The translations under genes were made by a program, and so were the position numbers. The notes under the pieces were generated by a model that worked only from the letters and a program-made list of their open reading frames with translations, had not been told where the DNA came from and did not search any database. 51,155 nucleotides of DNA from Myxacorys californica WJT36-NPBG1 (GTDB lineage Bacteria; Cyanobacteriota; Cyanobacteriia; Leptolyngbyales; Leptolyngbyaceae): assembly GCA_019359315.1 (NCBI GenBank), contig JAHHHO010000041.1, positions 1 through 51,155 on the forward strand. The letters run 5' to 3'. Shown here in pieces: positions 26,337 to 35,180 of the stretch (its first letter is position 1; each line of letters begins with the position of its first letter).

Positions 26337-28532
26337 ATGCTGATGTCTCCTGTTGATCAATCTGTTTTTCGCTCACCTGTGACTAAGCTTGCTTCCCATT
26401 CTTCAAGCTTGAATCATCACATCTACCTGAGATTAAGGTTAGCACTGAGCCTCAACCTCCGGCGGCAGATTTTCATTGCAGTATGTGATGACGTCGGGCT
26501 GCGAAACCAATTTGCGGCTCATCTCCAGTCCGATTTAAGCAGTCCTGCTCTGAGCGCGGATATCAGCTTTACGGTTGCGCCAAACCGGCACGGTGCGATT
26601 AGCGCGAAGCACACTACAGAGCACAACACTAAGCACAACACAAATGGAGCCGCGACGCAGGACTCGGCAAGTAGCGATGCTAACAGACCAGATGCTAATA
26701 GACCAGCAGATACAACACCGCGACTGATTCCGCTTGCGCTTGAGCTAGAAAATCCAGATGTGTTGGGACAAATGGGACTTTGGCTCTCACAAAACAGCAT
26801 TCCAGACGTGGACAGAAGCCGGATTTTAGGCTTTCAAATTACAGGGGTAGAACATCTGACCCGCCAGCCTGCTCACATTCAGCGTGCGTTTCTCGACTCG
26901 CTTCAGGGAATTGCCACTCAGCGATTCCAGGGGGAGCTTGCGTTGCAATCGTCGCTGAACTTTAATCTAGTACTGTGGGTGACTAGGCCGTGGTGCCGCT
27001 CTATTCAACAGTCTGCACCCGACTTTTGGCACTGGCATACGGCACTCTTTGAGTTTGAAGGTGATCCGACCCCAGAACGTGAATTTGACGGCGTGTGCGC
27101 GATCGTGCCCGACCGAGACCTATCTGCTACCTTGCCGCGTCAGTCTCTGATTGATTCTGAGTTTCGGGCATTGGTTCTCGCCACCCTCAAGCAAGATGGA
27201 GAGCTTCAGTCTGGGTTGGCTTCTGCCAACGAACACAGCGCGATTGATCTACTCAACGATCCAAGTCTGCAACCCGTTCGTCTATTGCAGCAAATTGAGA
27301 AACTGCATCGCGATCGCGCGTCGTCTGACCTTGTTGGAACGGCATACCGGGAACTAGGAGACTGGTATCGAGATTGCGCTCAACAACCCCAAGCGGCTCC
27401 GTCTACTTACAGCGTTGCGATTCGAGCTTACGAGCAGTCCCTGCGATTCATTCCCTCCAAGTCCGCTCAAGTGTCCGACATCTTGAACGACATTGGCAAC
27501 CTCTACTGGATGATGGCGCGGGCGTCAGCTCAACCGATGGTCAATCTTGAGAAAGCGCTGAAAGCTTATCAGTTTGCGCTAGAACGAACTGACGCTGAGA
27601 CGCAGCCTGAGATCTGTGCGATGTTGTTGAATAATTTAGGCTCGGTCTATAGCGACCTGTCCTATCGGGATGCACCTGTCGAGAACTTGCAGCAGGCGAT
27701 CGCGGCGTACCAGTCGTGTTTGCAGTACCGAGTGGCAGAAGAAGATCCCTCGCGCTATGCCGCGACGCAAAATAACTTAGGAACGGCTTTCTGGAATCTG
27801 GCTCAACATCAGCAGACGGCGGTCAATTTGCAGCAGGCGATCGCAGCCTACAACGAAGCGTTACGCTACTACGACCCCGAACGAGAGCCGCTCCACTATG
27901 CGATGCTGCAAAATAATTTAGGAACGGCCTATTGGACGCTCTCGCAGTGCGATGAGGCGATGGAGGCACTTGGCACACTAGCAGAAGATTTCCTGCTGCT
28001 GGCGATTGGCGCGTACCGAGTCGCGCTGGTCTATCGCACCCTAGAAGCGGCTCCGGTGGCGTTTGCCGCGACGCAAAACAATTTAGGAACGGCATACTGG
28101 CATCTGGCGAATCAGCCCACGACTCATTATGAGGATCGGCAGAATTATTTGCACTGCGCGATCGCAGCTTATCAAGATTCGCTGTCGGCGGTTCAGTATC
28201 TCTCAAACGCTGGTACATCTCCCGCTCCTGCTCTCAGCTTTGATGCCTCCGCAACCCATTACAACCTGGGAGCCGCGTGTTATCAAACCGCAATCGACGA
28301 TCGAGCACCGCTCAGTTCGAGCGATCGCTCTAGCTATCTTGAAACCGCTCTTCAGCATCACGTTCAAGCGCTACACGGCTGGCAAAACAACCCGGACTTC
28401 TATTCAAATGCCCTCAGCGCGATCGTTCAGACCGTACGAACTTTCCACGATCGTTTTGGCATTCAAGGGCAAACCCTGGCACTCTCGCGCGTGCCAGCAA
28501 ATTTGTTGCCAAGCATCATGAAAGAACTTTAA
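26337..28532 (+). CDS. Large TPR protein
   Basis: A 731-residue soluble protein; the first ATG is at 26337, M3 at 26343. The first 330 residues are unassigned and include a low-complexity insert (about 84-120, rich in His, Asn, Thr and Asp). From about 335 to 640 there are repeats containing NNLGTAYWNLAQ-type units, each with AATQNNLG and AIAAYxxxL helices, which are tetratricopeptide repeats forming a protein-binding solenoid. The partner is unknown; such proteins are common in cyanobacteria. The inverted repeat near 26310-26329 covers the position where a ribosome site would lie (GAGG), so it may control translation. Confidence 0.8.
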   Translation: MLMSPVDQSVFRSPVTKLASHSSSLNHHIYLRLRLALSLNLRRQIFIAVCDDVGLRNQFAAHLQSDLSSPALSADISFTVAPNRHGAISAKHTTEHNTKHNTNGAATQDSASSDANRPDANRPADTTPRLIPLALELENPDVLGQMGLWLSQNSIPDVDRSRILGFQITGVEHLTRQPAHIQRAFLDSLQGIATQRFQGELALQSSLNFNLVLWVTRPWCRSIQQSAPDFWHWHTALFEFEGDPTPEREFDGVCAIVPDRDLSATLPRQSLIDSEFRALVLATLKQDGELQSGLASANEHSAIDLLNDPSLQPVRLLQQIEKLHRDRASSDLVGTAYRELGDWYRDCAQQPQAAPSTYSVAIRAYEQSLRFIPSKSAQVSDILNDIGNLYWMMARASAQPMVNLEKALKAYQFALERTDAETQPEICAMLLNNLGSVYSDLSYRDAPVENLQQAIAAYQSCLQYRVAEEDPSRYAATQNNLGTAFWNLAQHQQTAVNLQQAIAAYNEALRYYDPEREPLHYAMLQNNLGTAYWTLSQCDEAMEALGTLAEDFLLLAIGAYRVALVYRTLEAAPVAFAATQNNLGTAYWHLANQPTTHYEDRQNYLHCAIAAYQDSLSAVQYLSNAGTSPAPALSFDASATHYNLGAACYQTAIDDRAPLSSSDRSSYLETALQHHVQALHGWQNNPDFYSNALSAIVQTVRTFHDRFGIQGQTLALSRVPANLLPSIMKEL

Positions 28533-28631
28533 TATGAGCGAACTTTAACAAACGAGGCTCAAGCAGGCATAGAGTGTGATGAAGATGCTAATTGGTAGTT
28601 AATCATCCTTTATCCTGGCGCTAAATTTTCT

Positions 28632-29522
28632 ATGCTTAAAGAAAGCGAGTATCTCGAATCTGCTGAAATGCGAGTCCGCATCCTGAGTGAGGCTCTGCCC
28701 TATATTCAACGATTTGTCGGACGCACGATCGTCGTGAAATACGGCGGGGCAGCGATGAAAGACAGTAGCCTCAAAGCAAAAGTCATTCGCGATGTCGTGT
28801 TTATGGCGTGTGTGGGGTTGCGTCCTATCTTGGTGCATGGCGGTGGGCCTGAAATTAATTCTTGGCTCGATAAACTGGGCATCGAAGCGCAGTTTAAGAA
28901 CGGGCTGCGCGTCACGGATGCCGCCACAATGGATGTAGTGGAAATGGTGCTAGTGGGCCGTGTCAATAAAGAAATTGTGTCGCTGATCAACCAAGCAGGC
29001 GGCTCGGCGATCGGGCTGTGTGGCAAAGATGCCAGCCTAATTGGAGCGCGTCCTTCTGATGAAGAAGGCGTTGGATTTGTGGGCGAAGTCAACAGAGTTA
29101 ATCCTCAAATTCTCGAATCGCTAGTTGAAGCGGGCTACATCCCCGTTGTGTCAAGTGTGGCAGCGGACGAAACGGGACAGGCGTACAACATCAATGCGGA
29201 TACCGTTGCGGGAGAAATTGCGGCGGCGCTCGGAGCGGAAAAGCTGATCCTACTCACAGACACGGCGGGCATTCTGAAAGACTACAAAGATGCTTCGACG
29301 CTGATTCCTCGCCTGGATATCCAAGAAGCTCGTCAGTTAATGGATCAGGGCATCGTGTCGGGGGGCATGATTCCCAAAGTCAGTTGTTGCGTCCGTTCGC
29401 TCGCTCAGGGGGTCAAAGCGGCGCACATTATTGACGGACGGCAGCCGCACTCGCTACTTTTAGAAGTCTTTACGGATGGTGGCATCGGCTCGATGATCGT
29501 GGCGTCAGACTTTACCTTCTAA
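28632..29522 (+). CDS. argB: Acetylglutamate kinase ArgB
   Basis: A 296-residue enzyme that phosphorylates N-acetylglutamate, the second and controlling step of arginine synthesis, in the cytoplasm. Marks: the extended N-terminal helix (to about residue 25) and the [17 protein letters not shown] stretch, which in cyanobacteria allow arginine feedback and PII (GlnB) binding; the phosphate-binding [28 protein letters not shown]; and GGMIPKV. Length and motifs are normal. The stop region is duplicated: AAAGACTTTACCTTCTAA follows the terminal codons GACTTTACCTTCTAA, so the tail sequence occurs twice in tandem. Confidence 0.96.
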   Translation: MLKESEYLESAEMRVRILSEALPYIQRFVGRTIVVKYGGAAMKDSSLKAKVIRDVVFMACVGLRPILVHGGGPEINSWLDKLGIEAQFKNGLRVTDAATMDVVEMVLVGRVNKEIVSLINQAGGSAIGLCGKDASLIGARPSDEEGVGFVGEVNRVNPQILESLVEAGYIPVVSSVAADETGQAYNINADTVAGEIAAALGAEKLILLTDTAGILKDYKDASTLIPRLDIQEARQLMDQGIVSGGMIPKVSCCVRSLAQGVKAAHIIDGRQPHSLLLEVFTDGGIGSMIVASDFTF

Positions 29523-29540
29523 AGACTTTACCTTCTAAGC

Positions 29541-29664
29541 GATAATTCGTAATTCGTTGGTGAGTGGATTCGCCAATGGTGGAAGTGAATTAGGATCAAA
29601 AGTCAAAGGGTTACGTCTTCTGATCACTAGATTCATCGAGCTAAATCACGAATTACGAATTATC
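29541..29664. repeat. 124-bp element with perfect 17-bp terminal inverted repeats (MITE-like)
   Basis: GATAATTCGTAATTCGT (29541-29557) is the exact reverse complement of ACGAATTACGAATTATC (29648-29664). The 90 bp between them encode nothing clear. It sits between argB and the alpha/beta hydrolase. The size and inverted ends suit a non-autonomous mobile repeat; no clear target duplication is visible. Confidence 0.65.
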
Positions 29665-29679
29665 TCAACGTTATTTGAT

Positions 29680-30705
29680 ATGGGTTCTACTCAAACTGAA
29701 TATGCGATCGCGGCGACATCGATTCCGCAACAGATCCGAGCGGAAGAAGATCGGCTCCCAGTGAGAAATGATCAGTGTCGATCGCAGTTTTTCCTTCACC
29801 CGACGCCGACTCCAAGCGTTTGCGTTTTTTTTCATGGCTTTACCGCCGCAACCTACCAATTCGTGCCGATGGCACAGGTGTTTTACGAAGCAGGCTACAA
29901 CGTCATTATTCCCAGGTTGCCTGGGCATGGAATAGCCGGAGACTGGAATCGAGACAATCCACCGCCCCTGCCTACCGATGCCGATGAGTACAAAATCTTT
30001 GCTTTGCGTTGGCTGAGGCAGGCACAAGCATTTGGTGACAGGGTGGTTATCGGTGGGTTGTCGGGTGGAGGAACAATGGCGGCTTGGCTGGCGCTAGAGC
30101 ATCCCCAGGAGATTGAGCGCGCGCTGCTGTTTGCGACGTATCTCAGCGGCAGCAATCGAGTCGTCGATTTGTTCGTTAATGTGTTTAATCGATATTTTGA
30201 GTGGATGACGGATGAATCGGTAGAAGAAACCATCGGCTACAAAGGCTTTGAGCTAGAGACGCTGCGCGTTTTCTTAAGAATGGGCAGCGAAGTGCTAAAC
30301 CGGGCTAAAACCGATCCGGCTGCCCCGATGTTCATCGTGTCCACAGAAGCCGATCTCGCGGTGAACAATGCCGACCACCAAGAACTGTTTGAGCGATTGC
30401 TCGAACGTCAGCCAAAGACGTGGTACTACTCATTCGATCGTAGTCTCAACATTCCGCACACGATGATGACCAAAGCTGAGGGCAACCCGTGGCAAGATCT
30501 GCTCAATGTGATGGCGAAAGCGTTTGTTGAAAGTGATCTAACCTGGGCAAACATTCGAGCGATTGCCGAGCGACTGAGAGCAGGCGAAACGTTCGATCAG
30601 GCGATTGCAGCCTTGCAGTTAACTGGCAAAGCGTCGTCGGGTATGCCTGCTGTGATGACGCTGCTCGATGAACACGAGATGGTGCTTAAAGATGAGCCAA
30701 GTTAG
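29680..30705 (+). CDS. Alpha/beta hydrolase
   Basis: I start this at ATG 29680 (MGSTQTEYAIA); the longer frame from 29557 overlaps the inverted-repeat element. The 341-residue protein has the oxyanion segment FFHGFTAATYQFVP, Ser128 in the elbow GGLSGGGTMAAWLA, Asp225 (VSTEADLAVNN) and His260 (NIPHTMM), in the usual order. It is probably a serine esterase or lipase; the substrate is unknown. A helical C-terminal extension (about 275-341) follows the fold. No Shine-Dalgarno is visible. It has no signal peptide. Confidence 0.82.
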   Translation: MGSTQTEYAIAATSIPQQIRAEEDRLPVRNDQCRSQFFLHPTPTPSVCVFFHGFTAATYQFVPMAQVFYEAGYNVIIPRLPGHGIAGDWNRDNPPPLPTDADEYKIFALRWLRQAQAFGDRVVIGGLSGGGTMAAWLALEHPQEIERALLFATYLSGSNRVVDLFVNVFNRYFEWMTDESVEETIGYKGFELETLRVFLRMGSEVLNRAKTDPAAPMFIVSTEADLAVNNADHQELFERLLERQPKTWYYSFDRSLNIPHTMMTKAEGNPWQDLLNVMAKAFVESDLTWANIRAIAERLRAGETFDQAIAALQLTGKASSGMPAVMTLLDEHEMVLKDEPS

Positions 30706-30736
30706 TCGTAGTCCCATTCATTAGGAGGTCAATCTT

Positions 30737-31273
30737 ATGGTCACGACACCCTCTCCTTTAGAAATGACGTTAGAAGCGTTTTTGGAAAATCCTCGCGATC
30801 GTACCGAGTGGGTCAATGGCGAATTAATCGAGAAAGGAGATATGAACGCAAAAACCGGACGGATTCAAGCACGGCTGGCTCGCTACTGGGGCAATTACCA
30901 AGAGTCGAGCGGGCAAGGTGGAGAGGTTTATACTGAAACGCCTTGTCGTACTGTAGGACGAGTGCGCTGTCCTGATGTCGCTTATCTCGTGCCAGAATTG
31001 GTCGTCCAGCATGGGGATTTCAAAATTCTGCCTCATAGTTTTTCATTAATCGCTGAAATCATTTCTCCCAGCGATGAAGCTGAAGAGGTTTTCACAAAAG
31101 TACGGGAATATCTCACGTCTGACTGTCAGGAAGTTTGGCTCGTGTTTCCAGAAAGTCAATGGGTGCTGGTGATTACGTCGCAACAGCAGGAACTCAAGAC
31201 GCTAGGAGAGACGGTTAGCACCAAAAGTGTTCTATCAGGATTTAGTGTTCCTGTGAGTGAACTGATTGCCTAG
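30737..31273 (+). CDS. Uma2-family endonuclease-like protein
   Basis: A 178-residue member of the Uma2 (DUF820) family of PD-(D/E)XK-fold proteins, very numerous in cyanobacteria. Seen are RTEWVNGELIEKG at the start, PDVAYL with Asp79, IAEIISPSD with Glu97, then KVREYLTSDCQEVWLVFP carrying the expected Lys. A perfect AGGAGG eight bases before the ATG fixes the start. The fold suggests nuclease activity; biological roles in these families are unproven. It follows the hydrolase by 31 bp and may be co-transcribed. Confidence 0.9.
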   Translation: MVTTPSPLEMTLEAFLENPRDRTEWVNGELIEKGDMNAKTGRIQARLARYWGNYQESSGQGGEVYTETPCRTVGRVRCPDVAYLVPELVVQHGDFKILPHSFSLIAEIISPSDEAEEVFTKVREYLTSDCQEVWLVFPESQWVLVITSQQQELKTLGETVSTKSVLSGFSVPVSELIA

Positions 31274-31456
31274 TAGTCCGTTAAATGTAGCTCAATGGGT
31301 TTACAAAAACTGCGTATGCAGTAGGCTGCTAACTTTTTGAAGAAATCAGAGATCTTTGCCCAATGGGGAAGGCAATTATCTCTGTCACCCACCTAGCTGT
31401 CACTGCGAACTTAACCATTATTAGTTTTGGGAACCCAATTGTTGGCTCTGCGATCG

Positions 31457-31666
31457 CCATTGCTGCTTTTGAGTACTTCATAGGCGTGTTTCAGTACTCC
31501 AGTGCTGCTTCTGGGTACTCCATTGCTGCTTCTGAGTACTCCATTGTTGCTTCTGGGTACTCCATTGCTGCTTCTGAGTACTCCATTGTTGCTTCTGGGT
31601 ACTCCATTGCTACTTCCGAGTACTCCGTTGCTGCTTCTGGGTACTCCATTGCTACTTCCGAGTACT
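31457..31666 (+). repeat. 21-bp tandem array, ten units
   Basis: Ten units of 21 bp (31457, 31478, 31499 and so on) have the form CCATTGCTGCTTCTGAGTACT, with alternate units reading TCTGGGTACT and TCTGAGTACT, a 42-bp higher-order pattern. The unit includes the palindrome GAGTACTC. A plus-strand frame is open across it from ATG 31363 to 31734 (123 residues with heptads like ASGYSIA and ASEYSIV), but has no ribosome site, and any 21-bp unit without a stop stays open. I treat it as a DNA repeat. The remaining 31274-31889 holds nothing else I can support. Confidence 0.85.
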
Positions 31667-31889
31667 CTATTCTAGAAGCAACGATTAGCGTCAGAGATGC
31701 AGACTACGAAGGAGTGCCTCTGATGCTGGGCTGACTTAAATTTTAGACAATTGCTGCTCAAGACAGGTTCTGAGCTAACGTCAGCCTTCAGACATGAAGC
31801 TTTGGTTCGTTTCTGTAGAGAGCTTCTGGTAGATGTTTCGCTTACGATCGCATAGTACGATCAAAGCGTCGCTAATTGAATTTTTCATC

Positions 31890-32423
31890 GTGAGTTCTGA
31901 ACGTTTAGATCTTGCCAACCGAGAATATGAGGCAGGAAAAACCGCCTTTGAGCGGGGAAACTACCGCGACTCCGTTCAGTATCTAGAACGGGCGAATGCA
32001 CTAGTCGAAAGTGGAACGCGACTCGGCGGAGAAATGCAGATCTGGTTAGTCACCGCCTACGAAGCGGCGGGGCAGCGATCGCAGGCCATCCAACTCTGTC
32101 AAAAAGTGAGCCGCCACCCCGACTTAAAAACGCGCAAGCAAGGAAAACGCTTGCTCTACATTCTCGAAGCGCCGAAACTTAAAACTCGTCCCGAATGGCT
32201 AACCCAGATTCCTGACCTATCCAACATTTCGGACAATGAAGGCTCGGCATTAGGAACATCAAAGTTTGCGCCTGTGACGCCTCCCAAACGTCCTGAAAAG
32301 CCGAAATCTATTGTTCCAGAGCCAGTCGATCTCAGCCAGGTCAATACCCAAGACAATCTATTCATTTGGGTAGCGTTGGGCGGTGCGATCGCAATTATTG
32401 CTGGATTGATCTGGTTCAGTTAG
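31890..32423 (+). CDS. TPR-like protein with a C-terminal membrane anchor
   Basis: Start GTG 31890 (SSERLDLANREYEAGKTAF) is preferred over ATG 31833, because the first 19 residues of the longer frame are unlike the rest; this gives 177 residues. Residues 5-80 form two helical TPR-like pairs (AFERGNYRDSVQYLERA, then WLVTAYEAAGQRSQAIQLCQKV). A Pro-rich linker (about 110-145) precedes one membrane helix at the very C-terminus (FIWVALGGAIAIIAGLIWFS), a tail anchor. It lies 55 bp before the DUF3153 lipoprotein gene and the pair may be an operon of envelope proteins. The function is unknown. Confidence 0.75.
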   Translation: MSSERLDLANREYEAGKTAFERGNYRDSVQYLERANALVESGTRLGGEMQIWLVTAYEAAGQRSQAIQLCQKVSRHPDLKTRKQGKRLLYILEAPKLKTRPEWLTQIPDLSNISDNEGSALGTSKFAPVTPPKRPEKPKSIVPEPVDLSQVNTQDNLFIWVALGGAIAIIAGLIWFS

Positions 32424-32478
32424 CGAACCTTCTAGAGTAGTGTTAGATGATAAAGAACACTCCATTCTCTGGTTTGCC

Positions 32479-33294
32479 ATGCTTCAACGAATTGCTCGAT
32501 TCGCGTCGCACTGTACCCACGCACTCTTCCAATCGATTTGGTCGGGGCGAGTCGTCTGGATTGCGCTGATCGCCTTTGCGCTCTCTGGCTGTGTCAAGTA
32601 CGACGTTGGTATCACGTTCGACAGCCCGACCCAAGGCACGATCGCGCAACACGTTCAATTAGATGAGCGCTTCACTCGGGTCAATAGTGGCGCTGCTCAA
32701 GCCTGGCTTGCCAATATCGAGCAACGCGCCCGTCAGGTACGGGGCAAGGCCCGTCGCGTATCGAGCAAAGAAGTGTTAGTCACGATTCCGTTTAGCACTG
32801 GACAGGAATTAGAGAAGCGATTTAACACCTTTTTTGATGCCAAAGCAAAAGTAAAAACCAGCCGCAAGGTGGAACTGCCGCCAATCGAATCTCATCTCAC
32901 CGTCCAGCAAGGTAACTTTTTACTCCTAGAACGGCGTAAATTGATCTACGACGTAGACCTGCGATCGCTGGGCGTGGCCTCTCCCCAAGGAGAAGTCTTG
33001 GTCGATTCTAGTCCCCTGCTCGATCTCCAATTTGAACTCACAACCCCGTGGGGCGCGAAAAATGTTGTTCGTCCTGGTTCGGTTGCCTCTCGTCGCGTCG
33101 GTAAGCAACTCGTCTGGATGCTGCAACCCGGACAGAAGAATCACCTAGAAGCCGCTTTTTGGATGCCAAGTCCGCTTGGGATTGGTACAGTGATTATTAT
33201 CGCGATCGTTGCCATCGGAACTTATATCAAGAATCAGCAGCCTCCTAGCGCAGGTGAACCTTCAGTTGAACCTTCAACCGCAAACAGCCTTTAG
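32479..33294 (+). CDS. DUF3153 lipoprotein
   Basis: A 271-residue protein starting at ATG 32479; a GTG at 32440 is less likely. A signal peptide of lipoprotein type ends in FALSGCVKYD, where Cys should be lipidated. The body (about 45-230) matches the cyanobacterial DUF3153 family, and a second membrane helix lies at the C-terminus (TVIIIAIVAIGTYI, about 237-252), so the domain sits outside the plasma membrane, in the periplasm or thylakoid lumen. Function unknown. It is in tandem with the TPR gene upstream. Confidence 0.82.
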   Translation: MLQRIARFASHCTHALFQSIWSGRVVWIALIAFALSGCVKYDVGITFDSPTQGTIAQHVQLDERFTRVNSGAAQAWLANIEQRARQVRGKARRVSSKEVLVTIPFSTGQELEKRFNTFFDAKAKVKTSRKVELPPIESHLTVQQGNFLLLERRKLIYDVDLRSLGVASPQGEVLVDSSPLLDLQFELTTPWGAKNVVRPGSVASRRVGKQLVWMLQPGQKNHLEAAFWMPSPLGIGTVIIIAIVAIGTYIKNQQPPSAGEPSVEPSTANSL

Positions 33295-33370
33295 CCTCGC
33301 CACTTCTTCATAAAGTTCTCGTTCCTGCGTCCACCGTGTTACCGAGGGCGTCCCTCATCTCTGCTCCTCT

Positions 33371-34465
33371 ATGCGTCGCCGTCGATCTTTCAATGCACAA
33401 CGGCTGCTGATTTTGGGTTTGATAGGCCCGATCGCAGCATTAAACATCTGGCTTCTAAGTCAAGTGCTGTACTACTTTGAGCATTTGGTCACGGTTCTAG
33501 CGGTTTCAGCGATTCTGGCATTTCTAATGAACTATCCGGTGCGGTGGTTTGAACGAATTCGGATCAAGCGCACCGGAGCCGTTGTGATTGTGCTGCTCTC
33601 GACCGTCACGGTGTTGTCCGTTTTAGCCCTGACGCTCGTTCCGATCTTGCTGGATCAAACCAATCAGCTTTTAGTCAAGATTCCAGGGTGGCTAGAAGCG
33701 AGTCGGCAAAATTTGGATTTTTGGGATGAATGGGCAAAGCAACGAAATTTGCCAATCGACCTAAGAGGATTTGGGGGTAAGCTCAGCCTTCAAATTGAAA
33801 GTCAGATTCAAGCCTATGCGTCTCAAGCGTTAGGGCTAGCCATCGGCACGGTTTCGGGCTTAATCGACACTATCTTAATCATTGTGCTGGCGTTTTACAT
33901 GTTGCTCTACGGCGATCGCGTGTGGCAAGGCTTGATTCACCAGTTTCCACCCAAGATTGGCATTCCTCTCAGCGAATCGCTGCAGCAAAATTTTCACAAC
34001 TTCTTTCTGAGTCAAATCCTGCTGGCGCTATTTATGGCAGGCGGTTTAATTCCTGTATTTTGGGCGCTGAAAGTGCCGTTTACGCTGCTATTTGCGCTAA
34101 TTATTGGGCTGGCAGAATTAATTCCGTTTATTGGAGCCGGGTTAGGAATTGGACTCGTCACCATTCTCGTAATGTTTCAGAGTGTGTGGCTAGCGTTTCA
34201 AGTCGCGCTGGCAGCAGTAATTTTGCAACAGATTCGAGATAATCTGCTCGCGCCTAAAATTATGGGCGACTTCACCGGATTAAACCCAATTTGGATTTTC
34301 ATTGCCTTGCTCGTGGGGTTACAAATTGCGGGCTTGCTAGGCGTCGTGATTGCCGTGCCGATCGCAGGCACGATTAAAGGCACGATCGATGCGATTCGCC
34401 TGTCAAACCAGAAGTCGCCCGTCATTGTCACAGAAACCGTAATCACGCCTCCGCCTGTCGAGTAA
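33371..34465 (+). CDS. AI-2E family transporter (PerM/TqsA-like)
   Basis: A 364-residue membrane protein with about eight helices. It follows the AI-2E (UPF0118) layout: two N-terminal helix pairs, a long amphipathic middle (about 100-165, DQTNQLLVKIPGWLE) and a C-terminal set with FYMLLYGDRVW, IPFIGAGLGIGLVTI and LVGLQIAGLLGVVIAVPIAG. Members move small solutes or autoinducer-2, or work as antiporters; the substrate here is open. It follows the DUF3153 gene and precedes the LapA-domain gene in the same direction. Confidence 0.9.
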   Translation: MRRRRSFNAQRLLILGLIGPIAALNIWLLSQVLYYFEHLVTVLAVSAILAFLMNYPVRWFERIRIKRTGAVVIVLLSTVTVLSVLALTLVPILLDQTNQLLVKIPGWLEASRQNLDFWDEWAKQRNLPIDLRGFGGKLSLQIESQIQAYASQALGLAIGTVSGLIDTILIIVLAFYMLLYGDRVWQGLIHQFPPKIGIPLSESLQQNFHNFFLSQILLALFMAGGLIPVFWALKVPFTLLFALIIGLAELIPFIGAGLGIGLVTILVMFQSVWLAFQVALAAVILQQIRDNLLAPKIMGDFTGLNPIWIFIALLVGLQIAGLLGVVIAVPIAGTIKGTIDAIRLSNQKSPVIVTETVITPPPVE

Positions 34466-34546
34466 ATCTCTTCTTGCCAATCTTATTTTTTCTTTTTCTC
34501 CCTTTTTCCCAATCCCTGCTAGACTAGCGGCGTGATTGGAGAAAAC

Positions 34547-34900
34547 ATGATGAGACAAGTTAATTTTTTAATCATCTTTGTCATTTGTTTGGCTCTCGTT
34601 TTGTTTGGCATCGAGAATACTGAACCGTCAATTATCCACATCGTTCGAGGAGTACAGCTTCAAGCCCCGTTAGCGGTTGAACTGATTGTAGCGATGGGAA
34701 TTGGGGCGGTGTTAGCGTGGGTATTCAGCGTTTGGTCTCACCTCCAGCGAACGCTCGAACTTGGAAAAGAAGTCAAAATTCGCGAAACTCGGATTCAGGA
34801 GCTAGAGCAGGACGTAGAGCGCTATCAAGCAGAACTCCAAGAGCAACGTCTGTTGCCTGCGGCGCAAGAAAAAATGGAAGATGTCGAGGTATTGGCGTAA
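34547..34900 (+). CDS. LapA-domain (DUF1049) membrane protein
   Basis: Start ATG 34547 has GGAG six bases upstream (a GTG at 34532 is rejected), giving 117 residues. Two membrane helices (about 6-22 and 42-62) enclose the short loop GIENTEPSIIHIV typical of LapA/DUF1049. A coiled coil follows (about 75-105, RIQELEQDVERYQAELQEQ). Relatives help lipopolysaccharide assembly or form small inner-membrane scaffolds. The cell location is the plasma membrane. Confidence 0.85.
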   Translation: MMRQVNFLIIFVICLALVLFGIENTEPSIIHIVRGVQLQAPLAVELIVAMGIGAVLAWVFSVWSHLQRTLELGKEVKIRETRIQELEQDVERYQAELQEQRLLPAAQEKMEDVEVLA

Positions 34901-34968
34901 GGATGAGGAATGCCTGCGGCAACGCTTCGCAAAGAGGGACGCTTACAGCAACGCTAACGCAAGGAGGG

Positions 34969-35091
34969 ATGGGAGAAATTGCAGGAGATTTGACGAACCC
35001 TGGAAGTCTTTGGAGCCTTTGGGTTCCGTTCACCCTATACTTGTTCATTCTGCTTGCGGCAATCTACTTTGCGCGGATTAAAATCAAGTGA
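34969..35091 (+). CDS. Possible 40-residue single-helix membrane protein
   Basis: An ATG at 34969 opens a 40-residue protein with a soluble start (MGEIAGDLTNPGSLWSL), one membrane helix (VPFTLYLFILLAAIYFA) and a basic end (RIKIK). The layout resembles small photosynthetic or membrane-complex subunits, but I do not recognise it. AAGGAGG is only one base before the ATG, too close, so the start is uncertain. The 5' side (34905-34968) is a dispersed repeat with GCAACGCTTCGC. It could be an artefact. Confidence 0.4.
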   Translation: MGEIAGDLTNPGSLWSLWVPFTLYLFILLAAIYFARIKIK

Positions 35092-35180
35092 ACGGCTCTG
35101 CTCAAGGCGTCTTTGAGTAGCTCACCTCTACAACCTGATCGCCGTCTTCCTTCTCATCCCTCATCCCTCGTCTCTCATCT

